Shown: in pieces, positions 1 through 7,737 of the stretch
Numbering within the stretch: the first letter of the stretch is position 1
How the letters are laid out: each line of letters begins with the position of its first letter
Source: Actinomycetota bacterium
Lineage (GTDB): Bacteria; Actinomycetota; Humimicrobiia; Humimicrobiales; Humimicrobiaceae
Length of the DNA: 17,533 nucleotides
Direction of reading: 5' to 3'
Assembly: GCA_016783995.1 (NCBI GenBank)
Contig: JADHVN010000016.1
Coordinates: 1 to 17,533, forward strand
Notes under the pieces: generated by a model
The model's database searches: none
What the model was told of the DNA's origin: nothing
The model's input: the letters and a program-made list of their open reading frames with translations, nothing else
Program-made: the position numbers and the translations under genes

Positions 1-145
1 TATAATTGTACTAATAAAAAATTTATACTACCATAACAAAAACAACTTAAATTTTTTATGAAAGTCATGGAGTAGGTTCACTTCATTACTCTATCAATTC
101 AGAATATATGAGTATAAATTTAAAATATTTAAAAATTAAATAAAA

Positions 146-1909
146 ATGAGAACAGTAACCATAATTATTATAATTTTATCCGTAATAGCAGTAAGCATTT
201 TCGGATTTATAATTATAAGATATACCATATTTAAACCACCTTCTACTGCTGAATCAGAACAGGCTGACATAACAATTGAAGAAGAGTCAGAACCGGTAAC
301 CGAAGAAGAGGAACCGGACCCGGAGAAGATTTCAGCAATAGAGATATATCTTGATGGCGATAGAGAAAATAACGGCATTTCTCTTGGGAAAGCAAAATAC
401 GGTATGACCTCCAAAGAAGCCTTTATGATTTACGGTGAGGATTTTTCAGAGACCGGTTATATTTTGGCCATAGATAATAAAGAATACACATTTGAGCCAG
501 GCTCCATTCATTACCTTTATGTATATGCTTTGATACCAAAATATGGATGGAATTACACCAGAGAAAGAATTGTAGTTGCCGGAGAAGCAGATTTAGATGA
601 AAATATCGAATTACATATAGATAACCCTAAGGATAATGAAGAAATAACGGAAGCCGATAAATCCAATATGAGGGTATCCGGCTGGTCGGTAGATCTTAAT
701 TTCCGGGATACTACCGGAATTGACAGAATTGAAATCTATTTGAATGGCCCAAGGGGCTTCGGGGAATTTTTGGGAGAAGCAAATTACGGAATAGAGAGAC
801 AGGATGTGGCCAATGCGCTTGGAAATGCATACTATACTAATTCTGGTTATTCTCTTAACTTTGATGCAAGCAGACTTGAAGCCGGCAGCGAAAATACTTT
901 ATATATTTATTCTTTTTCTACTTCCGAAACCTATTATCTGGGCCTAAGAGATATCAAAATGGAAGATGAGGAGAAAGAACCCAATGCCATAATCTTGGTA
1001 GTAGATGCAAATCTGAATAACCAGTCCATAGAGATAAGTGGATGGGCTATAAATAAAAATAAAATTCTGGAGGGCAAACCTCGAAGCCTGGATATTGAGT
1101 ATTCTACTAAAAAAATAGTCTTTATTTCCAACAAGAATGGAAATGAAGATATATTCAGTATGAATCTGGATGGTTCTGAACTCACCCAGTTAACAGACTA
1201 CCCTGGAAAGGATGCATATCCTGCCGTTTCTCCTGACGGCAAAAAGATTGCTTATACCTCAGATATTAATGGTACCTGGCAGCTAATAGTTATGAACTGG
1301 GACGGAACAGAAAAGATGCAGCTTACCCGGAATCCGTGGAGAAGCGGTTATCCATCCTGGTCTTTTGATGGAAGATTTATCTTCTTTGAAGTATTCCAGG
1401 AGGGGGATTGGGAAATATACAGAATAAACAGTGATGGAAGCAATATGAAAAGATTAACTCTCAATCCAAGTGCCAATGATTGGCATCCTTTTGGTCATCC
1501 ATTTCAATATAAGGTTATTTATGAATCTGGAACTGTCGGAAACGAAGATTTATATTTGATGGATTATGATGGGAAAAATATAAAAAGAATCTCCAGTATA
1601 AATATGAGAAAAAGAGTTCCCACCATTTCTGTAGACGGAGAAATAATTGCTTTTATGGGCTATGAGGATAAAAATACCTTTATCTATACCATGGATAGCA
1701 GTGGGGATAACTTAAGAAAGCTTACCTCTTCTCCAGTTAATTGCGGCCATCCCAGTATCTCTCCTGATAATGTTTATATAACTTTTCAGGCAAGTGTTAA
1801 TGGACAGGATGAGATTTTTATTATGAATATCGATGGCTCAAACCAAATTCCCTTAACAAATATACCCGGAAATGATTGGGACCCTGTTTTTATGTATCAG
1901 ACACCTTAG
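146..1909 (+). CDS. Membrane-anchored surface protein: two Ig-like 'IEIYLDG' repeats plus TolB/PD40 beta-propeller
   Basis: A 587-residue protein. Residues 4-28 are a hydrophobic anchor or uncleaved signal, followed by a strongly acidic linker (about 38-60). Two related domains follow, about 62-146 and 190-274, sharing IEIYL-(D/N)-G, LG-(K/E)-A-x-YG, SGY and LY-(I/V)-Y signatures. An SGW-(S/A)-x-(D/N) strand precedes the second domain (178-183) and recurs alone at 298-303. Residues 323-582 form six PD40 blades, each with xMNxDGS-xxxxLT and (V/I)SPDG-type strands, and the KIVFIS strand near 323 can close the last blade. The fold is extracytoplasmic by inference from the anchor; TolB-type propellers bind proteins or glycans, and no catalytic motif is seen. 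The ATG start has no clear Shine-Dalgarno sequence. The last 20 bases overlap the end of the convergent gene downstream. GC is higher than in most of the window. The domain calls are solid; the biological role is unknown. Confidence 0.9.
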   Translation: MRTVTIIIIILSVIAVSIFGFIIIRYTIFKPPSTAESEQADITIEEESEPVTEEEEPDPEKISAIEIYLDGDRENNGISLGKAKYGMTSKEAFMIYGEDFSETGYILAIDNKEYTFEPGSIHYLYVYALIPKYGWNYTRERIVVAGEADLDENIELHIDNPKDNEEITEADKSNMRVSGWSVDLNFRDTTGIDRIEIYLNGPRGFGEFLGEANYGIERQDVANALGNAYYTNSGYSLNFDASRLEAGSENTLYIYSFSTSETYYLGLRDIKMEDEEKEPNAIILVVDANLNNQSIEISGWAINKNKILEGKPRSLDIEYSTKKIVFISNKNGNEDIFSMNLDGSELTQLTDYPGKDAYPAVSPDGKKIAYTSDINGTWQLIVMNWDGTEKMQLTRNPWRSGYPSWSFDGRFIFFEVFQEGDWEIYRINSDGSNMKRLTLNPSANDWHPFGHPFQYKVIYESGTVGNEDLYLMDYDGKNIKRISSINMRKRVPTISVDGEIIAFMGYEDKNTFIYTMDSSGDNLRKLTSSPVNCGHPSISPDNVYITFQASVNGQDEIFIMNIDGSNQIPLTNIPGNDWDPVFMYQTP

Positions 1910-2390
1910 TTGATTCAGAATTCACTTGTCCTGGCTTCTCAACTACCAGATGTTTATATTTTCTTCCGAAAAAACTGAACCGTATCGATGAACCTATAGC
2001 AAAACCAAGCCATAATGACCATATAGTCTGCCTGGAGAAAAAATAGAATGCCAGCTCACTTAACTTTTCGCTTGAGTTAAAAAATTTATTTATAATAAAA
2101 CTGGTAATAGTACCTTCGGATAATATAAGACATATAAACGGAAAAATTCCGACAATAAGCAAATTCTTGAAACTAAAAAGGCTCCTCTTTATCTTTAACC
2201 GCAATATAAGCATTACGGTTATGCCAATACAAAAACCTACCACCAAAAGTGCAGCTAATTTGATATAATTTATTGCAATTGAGGATAGACCCGTTACCCC
2301 GAAAATATCCAGAATATTGTCAAAATAAGAGTAAACAAAAACGTAAAAAACTGTATTTATAAATGAAAAAATAATTAAAAAAATTCTCAA
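1890..2390 (-). CDS. Small four-TM membrane protein of unknown function, TTG start
   Basis: A 166-residue protein with four predicted membrane segments (about 4-22, 38-63, 76-95 and 120-137) and a charged C-terminal tail of about 25 residues. I recognise no family. It starts with TTG at 2390: the GAGG at 2403-2400 sits 7 bases upstream, a good Shine-Dalgarno placement. A nearby ATG at 2397-2395 is in another frame and opens only about 25 codons. It follows the SGNH hydrolase gene by 51 bases on the same strand, so the two are probably cotranscribed. Its 3' end overlaps the end of the convergent propeller gene by 20 bases, with the stop codons of the two genes lying inside each other's reading frames. 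A membrane partner of the hydrolase is possible but only inferred from position. Confidence 0.7.
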   Translation of the reverse strand: MRIFLIIFSFINTVFYVFVYSYFDNILDIFGVTGLSSIAINYIKLAALLVVGFCIGITVMLILRLKIKRSLFSFKNLLIVGIFPFICLILSEGTITSFIINKFFNSSEKLSELAFYFFSRQTIWSLWLGFAIGSSIRFSFFGRKYKHLVVEKPGQVNSESTKVSDT

Positions 2391-2441
2391 AATTCATCCT
2401 CACTTTTTCCTATGCTTTAATAAAACCGACTGTTTATAATA

Positions 2442-4280
2442 CTACAATCTCTGGCCAATATCACCCAGATATTGAGAAACATAACTGAACACTGTATGCG
2501 CTACAACTGAAGCGCCTGCCGAACTATAATGTATCCCATCGGAAAGATATCCTCCCGGATTTTGTGAAAGGGGAGTCAATACATCTATGACCACTGCACC
2601 ATATTTCGCTGCAATCCGCCTTATTTCATTATTATAATCAGGATAATTTTCTTTATTTGGCCAGTTGATAGGACCGATGAGATTAATAAATACTCTCGCA
2701 CCCAGACTTTTTGCCTTACTTACGATACTTTCCAGGTTAGCTGTAAACCCAGAAGAGCGAGGTCCCACATCATTGGTTCCATAAGCAATTATAACTATCT
2801 CCGGGTTATATATGGCAACAGTGCCGTCAAACCTTGCATTTCCGTCACGGGCCATCTCACCACTCTTTGCGCTTGCAATGGTATTGTAATCTGCATACGG
2901 GTAATTAGCCTCCAGAAGCTCATCAAATGTCTGCACCCAGTTAGACTTTGCTATTAAAGAATCCCCCATTGCTACAATAGTCATATTAACATTTCCTCTG
3001 ACATTCATGCTTTTGGATGGCAGTTCAATTTCTCCATTACTGCTTTCAATTTTAAAATGAATAGTTATTACTCCACCCGAATTAACCAGATCTTCATTTG
3101 CTTTCATCTTGAAAGTTATTTCTTTTTCCTCTCCTATTTCAAGCTCTTTCAGGTCCCATATCAGCCCTCTTATATCATCACTCCAGCTGATTCCTTCTGG
3201 AGTACCCGACTTGCTGATATAAGTTGCCCCGGCAGGTATAGGACAAATAACTCTATAACCTCTTTCCGTTTTTTCACCGGTATTCCTAATGATAATTTTT
3301 ACATTTATGGTCTCACCAGCCCAGAGGTGTCCACCGTTTGCATCATATAAAAACGCTTCTGATGTAGTTAAATCAGCAAAAAGGCTCAGCTTTTCCTCTA
3401 CTGATTTTTCTATGATATTTGATCCATATTTTAAGGTACTTTCGTTAGTTATAAGTTCCTCGCCACTTAAGTTATCTTTTACCGTGGCCTTAAATGAAAA
3501 AGTTTCAGGTTTATTTATTTCTATTTTATCAATTTTCCATAATACATAATTATCCTTATATTCACCCGAGTCGGTAATAGAATTTTCAATTATATCCACA
3601 TATTCCGATAAGTTACTTTTAATTTCTATACCGGCTGCATTCATATCACCGGTATTCTCTACCACCAATTTATACTTTATAATATCACCTAATCTTAAAA
3701 CCCCACCGTTCTCATCAATTGCCTCCAACTTGAACTTACTCAGGTCAGGACTGCTTTCAACTTTACTGATTAAATCTGCATTGATATTATTATTTAAAGT
3801 ATCTTTTCCAATTTTATAACTAAATTTCGTCCCATCTAATTTTATTAAAGTTCCATTATCCAGCGGTTTTTCTACTTCTACTATAAAATTTACTGCACCT
3901 GTTTCATTTCCTTTGACATTGCCAACTTCAAAGGCTAATGTTCCATTAGTGTTTTTTAAAATTTCATTATTATTTGATGATATAAAAACCGTATGCTCCG
4001 GTATTTTCAACTCTATTGCAAAATCTTCTACCGCTTTTTTCCCTGTATTCTTATAATTTATTATATATGTTATTTGATCTCCGGGTTTTGAATATTCATT
4101 CGTATTACCGGATACAAAATTAAATTGTTCATCACTAAAATTTGGCGGGTAAATTTTTAAATAATAATACGTAAAAAACGATGCCATCACCACTAGAATA
4201 AATATAACAGTAAGATAAATCCATTTCCTATCATCCTTTATATACTTTAAAAATCTTTTATGCATTTTTTCTATCACCAT
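2442..4280 (-). CDS. Membrane-anchored protein with three DUF11-type domains and a C-terminal SGNH/GDSL hydrolase
   Basis: A 612-residue protein. A basic N-terminus and one TM segment (about 20-41) anchor it with the rest outside. Three DUF11/CARDB-like beta domains follow (about 50-165, 180-290, 304-425); the second and third carry the N-G-G ... G-(D/E)-x-I ... NTG signature. Residues 433-612 are an SGNH hydrolase with all blocks visible: GDS with Ser441, Gly474 in block II, GTND with Asn503, and DGIHYS with Asp581 and His584. The family removes or transfers acyl groups, and here the likely target is an O-acetylated surface glycan or cell-wall polymer (inference). The ATG at 4280 has no Shine-Dalgarno sequence; an in-frame ATG at codon 6 is an alternative with little effect. 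A TG-extended -10 element lies just upstream. The four-TM gene follows on the same strand. Confidence 0.9.
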   Translation of the reverse strand: MVIEKMHKRFLKYIKDDRKWIYLTVIFILVVMASFFTYYYLKIYPPNFSDEQFNFVSGNTNEYSKPGDQITYIINYKNTGKKAVEDFAIELKIPEHTVFISSNNNEILKNTNGTLAFEVGNVKGNETGAVNFIVEVEKPLDNGTLIKLDGTKFSYKIGKDTLNNNINADLISKVESSPDLSKFKLEAIDENGGVLRLGDIIKYKLVVENTGDMNAAGIEIKSNLSEYVDIIENSITDSGEYKDNYVLWKIDKIEINKPETFSFKATVKDNLSGEELITNESTLKYGSNIIEKSVEEKLSLFADLTTSEAFLYDANGGHLWAGETINVKIIIRNTGEKTERGYRVICPIPAGATYISKSGTPEGISWSDDIRGLIWDLKELEIGEEKEITFKMKANEDLVNSGGVITIHFKIESSNGEIELPSKSMNVRGNVNMTIVAMGDSLIAKSNWVQTFDELLEANYPYADYNTIASAKSGEMARDGNARFDGTVAIYNPEIVIIAYGTNDVGPRSSGFTANLESIVSKAKSLGARVFINLIGPINWPNKENYPDYNNEIRRIAAKYGAVVIDVLTPLSQNPGGYLSDGIHYSSAGASVVAHTVFSYVSQYLGDIGQRL

Positions 4281-4306
4281 GTTAGTATTTGTAAAACAAT
4301 TTTTTT

Positions 4307-4315
4307 ATTATATCA
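4307..4315 (-). promoter_or_regulatory. Extended -10 promoter element for the SGNH hydrolase unit
   Basis: Read on the minus strand this is TGATATAAT, a perfect -10 hexamer preceded by the TGn extension that can compensate for a poor -35. The best -35 at a 17-base spacing is TTATTT, which matches the consensus poorly. The predicted transcript would begin about 20 bases before the ATG at 4280, leaving a short leader without a Shine-Dalgarno sequence. The region is very AT-rich, so a chance match is possible. Confidence 0.5.
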
Positions 4316-4429
4316 AAAAGTCTATCTTCAAATAAAGCTTTTTATCATATTAAAAAGTTTACTGACCCGAAAATTTTTGCCTATAGAAGAAGATTTTCTT
4401 TGATTTTTATTTTTATTCAATTTATAATT

Positions 4430-4457
4430 TTGCAAATTAAACTTTTTATATTATTAT
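4430..4457 (+). promoter_or_regulatory. Candidate sigma70 promoter for the three-gene unit
   Basis: TTGCAA (4430-4435) is followed after 16 bases by TATTAT (4452-4457), matching the -35 and -10 consensus at 4/6 and 5/6. It lies in the gap between divergent genes. Initiation would fall near 4464, downstream of an ATG at 4456, which therefore could not be used. That agrees with translation starting at 4528. Confidence is limited by the AT-richness of the gap. Confidence 0.4.
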
Positions 4458-4527
4458 GCTATTATCTAAAAACAAGGAAGATAGCCTTTCTACTATTATT
4501 TTAAATTTTAAAAAAAACGGAGATACA

Positions 4528-4764
4528 ATGAAATATTTTAAAACTTTCTTAACTGCTCTTGGTTTTATAGCTCTATTTTATTTTATAACTCCTAATATGC
4601 TTTATGCATACCTTGATGCCGGAACTGGTAGTTATATGATTCAGATAATCATAGCTATTGCAGTAGGGGGAGCATTCGGAATTAAGATATTCTGGCGCAG
4701 AATTTATAGTTTCTTCAAAAGACTATTTTCTAAAGAAAAAAAAGATGAACAAGATAAAATCTAA
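4528..4764 (+). CDS. Small membrane protein with a 'YLDAGTGSY' motif
   Basis: A 78-residue protein. It has a hydrophobic signal-like segment (about 4-23), the motif YLDAGTGSYMIQ (about 28-39), a second hydrophobic helix with small residues (AVGGAFG), then aromatic/basic FWRRI and a lysine-rich cytoplasmic tail. From memory, short proteins with LDPGTGS-Y/L motifs recur in bacteria and archaea with no assigned function. The start at 4528 is chosen over an upstream in-frame ATG (4456) because GGAG at 4519-4522 lies 5 bases before it, the hydrophobic signal starts right there, and the upstream extension is polar and overlaps a likely -10 element. The methyltransferase gene begins 20 bases inside its 3' end, implying translational coupling. 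Confidence 0.8.
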   Translation: MKYFKTFLTALGFIALFYFITPNMLYAYLDAGTGSYMIQIIIAIAVGGAFGIKIFWRRIYSFFKRLFSKEKKDEQDKI

Positions 4765-6136
4765 CAGTAATGAATCAAGCTCTTTCAGGGACCCAAGTGG
4801 GTTTCTTTTTTATAGAGATGGTTTGATTCACCGTCAGATAAATATTATATACAAAGAAAATTATTACCATCTTATGAATTCTGGCCTTTATGGAACTCTT
4901 GTGGATGCAAATTTACTAATCCCTCATAATGAAGTTGATATCGAAAGTCCAGAACCTAATAAAGCATATAAGATAATAAAACCAGAGTCTATACCATTCA
5001 TATCCTATCCTTACGAATGGTGCTTCAGCCAATTAAAGGATGCAGCACTAACCACTTTTAAGATCCAAAAAATAGCAATGGACTTTGAAATGACTTTAAA
5101 AGATTGTAGTGCCTATAATATACAATTCAGAAAATGCAAGCCAATTTTCATTGATACACTTTCTTTTGAAAAATATCATGAAGGACAATCCTGGATTGCT
5201 TATAGACAAGCATGTCAGCATTTTCTTGCACCTCTGGCACTAATGGTTTATAGGGATATTCGGTTAAATCAATTATTGCAAATTTATATGGATGGAGTAC
5301 CTTTAGACCTGGCAAGTTCCCTTCTTCCATCAAGTACTAATTTTAAAGCTTCAATACTCTCTCATATTCATCTTCATGCAAAGAGCCAGAAGTACTTTGC
5401 TAATAAAACCGTGAATATAGGCAGCCATAAAATAAGCCGCCTGTCTTTCATGGGTCTTATAGACAGCCTAGAGTCTGCTATTAAGAAAATGGATTGGAAA
5501 GCTAAGAGTACCGAATGGGCCGATTACTATGAAGATAACAATTATTCTGCAGCTGCAATTAATCATAAAAAGGAAATTGTAGCTGATTTTCTAGATAAGA
5601 TTAATCCAGGAATTGTTTGGGATGTTGGAGCAAACGATGGTTTGTTCAGTCGAATTGCCAGCAATAAGAAAATAATGACTATTTCTTTTGATATTGATCC
5701 TGCCGCTGTCCAGAAAAGTTATCTCCAGAGTATTAAAAACAATGAAGAGTATATTCTTCCACTACTGGTTGACTTAACTAATCCCAGTTCAGGTATTGGC
5801 TGGGAGAATACCGAAAGAATCTCACTGCTGCAGCGTGGACCAGCAGAAGCAGCATTTGCTCTTGCTTTAATTCATCATTTAGCTATTTCTAATAATTTAC
5901 CAATTAGTAAAATTGCTAATTTCTTTAGTTTAATTTGTGATTCACTTATTATCGAGTTTGTTCCTAAAGATGATTCTCAAGTCCAGAGACTCCTGTCGAC
6001 AAGAGAAGATATTTTTCCTGATTATACACAACAGGCTTTTGAGAATGAATTTAGTAAGTATTTTATAATAAACAGCACCATAAAAATTAAGGACTCCAAA
6101 AGAACCATGTATTTAATGAAGAAGAGAAAGAGCTAA
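4745..6136 (+). CDS. Class I SAM-dependent methyltransferase with a kinase-like N-terminal region (NoeA-like)
   Basis: A 463-residue protein. The C-terminal half is a Rossmann methyltransferase: DVGANDG at 293-299 (motif I, SAM binding), FDIDP at 315-319 (acidic end of strand 2) and ALIHHL near 374-379. The N-terminal half (about 17-200) is not a methyltransferase. It contains a long helix running into KDCSAYN, then PIFIDTLSF, so that Asp120, Asn125 and Asp137 have the spacing of a kinase catalytic loop (D-x4-N) and metal-binding Asp. No clear ATP-binding lysine or glycine loop is visible, so kinase activity is unproven. I recall rhizobial NoeA-like nodulation proteins as relatives. No transmembrane segment is seen, so it should be cytoplasmic. 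It overlaps the preceding gene by 20 bases and ends 6 bases before the next. Its substrate is unknown; a lipid-linked sugar or polymer end is plausible from context only. Confidence 0.85.
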   Translation: MNKIKSNSNESSSFRDPSGFLFYRDGLIHRQINIIYKENYYHLMNSGLYGTLVDANLLIPHNEVDIESPEPNKAYKIIKPESIPFISYPYEWCFSQLKDAALTTFKIQKIAMDFEMTLKDCSAYNIQFRKCKPIFIDTLSFEKYHEGQSWIAYRQACQHFLAPLALMVYRDIRLNQLLQIYMDGVPLDLASSLLPSSTNFKASILSHIHLHAKSQKYFANKTVNIGSHKISRLSFMGLIDSLESAIKKMDWKAKSTEWADYYEDNNYSAAAINHKKEIVADFLDKINPGIVWDVGANDGLFSRIASNKKIMTISFDIDPAAVQKSYLQSIKNNEEYILPLLVDLTNPSSGIGWENTERISLLQRGPAEAAFALALIHHLAISNNLPISKIANFFSLICDSLIIEFVPKDDSQVQRLLSTREDIFPDYTQQAFENEFSKYFIINSTIKIKDSKRTMYLMKKRKS

Positions 6137-6142
6137 AATATT

Positions 6143-7717
6143 ATGAAAAAGACATTTATTATTCACCCATTTCTATTTGCTATATTTCCTATTTTGTTTC
6201 TTTACTCCCATAATATTGGGCAGCTCTCAATGGTTTCACTTTCTGAAATCTTAATACCAATAGTTATTATATTGGGTTTTACAGCTATTGCGGTGTTATT
6301 CTTCTGGTTAATCCTTAAGAAAGATTGTAAAAAAGCAGGAATTATTGTAGCTATATTTTTAGTTTTATTTTTCTCTTATGGCCGTGTTTACGACCCAATA
6401 AAGGGTCTTAAAATAGGTAATTTTATAATTGGCGGACATAGATACTTGCTGGTCGTCTGGCTTATATTGTTTATTCTAGGTACTTACTTTACTATAAGAA
6501 CAAAAAAAGATTTACGTAACTTCAGCAATATTCTAAATGTGATAGCTATTGTCCTGGTTTTATTTTCTCTTGTAAATATTGGATTCTATAAGTTTAAAAC
6601 AAGAGATATACAAGAAGACAGCAGTATAGTATTACAAGATGGAGAAGCTGTCATATTCGAAAGCCTGACTGAGTTACCAGATATTTATTATATAATTCTT
6701 GATGGTTACGCCGGGGAAAGTTCACTGGAAGAATTTTATGATTATGATAATCATGAATTTATCAATTTCTTAACTGAAAAAGGTTTTTATGTAGCTTCTA
6801 AAAGCCGGTGTAACTATCCATGGTCTTATCTATCCTTGGCATCATCATTAAATATGGAGTATATTAATTATTTAAGTGAAGACGCAGGACTCAAGTCAGA
6901 TGATAGGACAGTGCCCTACCAGATGATTACAACTAACAAGGTTTGGAAATTCTTACACTCAAAAGGGTATAAGTTTGTCCATCTTAATAGTTCAGGTTGG
7001 GGTCCAACAGATAGAAACAGAAATGCAGATATAAGCATTCGAGTTAATAGGTTTAATGAATTTAATATATCACTGATTCAAACAACTATGTTAAAACCAT
7101 TTGAGAAATATATTATTGCTGATTCTGCCATACAGAAAGTGCTATATTCTTTCACAAATCTTTCCAAAGTACACCAAATAGAGGGACCAAAATATATTTT
7201 TGCACATATAATGTCTCCTCATCCTCCTTTTTTCTTCGGGGCTAGTGGTGAACTTATCCCTGAAGCTGAATATAAATTATCCGCATATTGGGATAAAGAA
7301 AAATACTTGAATCAGTTAATTTTTGTAAATAGCAGGCTTGAGATTCTTATTGAAGAAATTCTGTCTAAATCAAAGGTTCCACCAATTATAATACTTCAAG
7401 GAGACCATGGGGCACGATCAACTCTTGGTGATCCTCGTGGCGATAGGGAAGACCCTGCCAATATTGGATGGCTTTACCCAACTGCAGAAATGCTTAGAGA
7501 AAGTACGTTCATTTTAAATGCGTATTATCTGCCAGAAAATGGCAGTGATCTTTTATATGATTCTATAACCCCTGTTAATACTTTTAGATTAATTTTTAAT
7601 ACTTATTTTGATAGTGATTATGAATTACTGGAAGATAAATATTATTATTCACCTTACTGGCAACCTTATAAATTCTTTGATGTAACAGAAATAAAAGATT
7701 ACAAGCAACAACCTTAA
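6143..7717 (+). CDS. Five-TM alkaline-phosphatase/sulfatase-fold membrane enzyme
   Basis: A 524-residue protein. Five hydrophobic segments (about 8-22, 31-58, 66-82, 98-117, 128-149) are followed by an extracytoplasmic domain from about 178. Features of the alkaline-phosphatase superfamily are visible: ILDGYAG with Asp187 as metal ligand, NYPWSYLSLASS in which Ser228 is the likely nucleophile position, HIMSPHPPF (His355, His360), and LQGDHGAR with Asp421 and His422. The architecture resembles LtaS and phosphoethanolamine transferases, so it may transfer a phospho-group from a lipid, or hydrolyse a sulfate or phosphate ester; the sequence does not decide. The ATG follows the methyltransferase stop by 6 bases with only a weak purine-rich ribosome site, consistent with coupling. 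The next gene is convergent, 20 bases away, with no evident terminator hairpin between them. Confidence 0.85.
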   Translation: MKKTFIIHPFLFAIFPILFLYSHNIGQLSMVSLSEILIPIVIILGFTAIAVLFFWLILKKDCKKAGIIVAIFLVLFFSYGRVYDPIKGLKIGNFIIGGHRYLLVVWLILFILGTYFTIRTKKDLRNFSNILNVIAIVLVLFSLVNIGFYKFKTRDIQEDSSIVLQDGEAVIFESLTELPDIYYIILDGYAGESSLEEFYDYDNHEFINFLTEKGFYVASKSRCNYPWSYLSLASSLNMEYINYLSEDAGLKSDDRTVPYQMITTNKVWKFLHSKGYKFVHLNSSGWGPTDRNRNADISIRVNRFNEFNISLIQTTMLKPFEKYIIADSAIQKVLYSFTNLSKVHQIEGPKYIFAHIMSPHPPFFFGASGELIPEAEYKLSAYWDKEKYLNQLIFVNSRLEILIEEILSKSKVPPIIILQGDHGARSTLGDPRGDREDPANIGWLYPTAEMLRESTFILNAYYLPENGSDLLYDSITPVNTFRLIFNTYFDSDYELLEDKYYYSPYWQPYKFFDVTEIKDYKQQP

Positions 7718-7737
7718 AAGTATAAATTAAAATTTTA

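Noticed and set aside
1..145. Upstream gene fragment or promoter before the propeller gene
   Set aside because: The stretch is AT-rich with several TATAAT-like words but no matching -35, no ribosome site and no convincing reading frame.
4456..4527. Upstream in-frame ATG giving a 24-residue longer version of the small membrane protein
   Set aside because: The extension is polar, has no ribosome site, overlaps a likely -10 element, and would bury the signal-like helix. ATG 4528 has GGAG 5 bases upstream.
7718..7737. Bidirectional terminator between the convergent sulfatase-fold and deacetylase genes
   Set aside because: Only A/T runs are present; no GC-containing stem can form in 20 bases.
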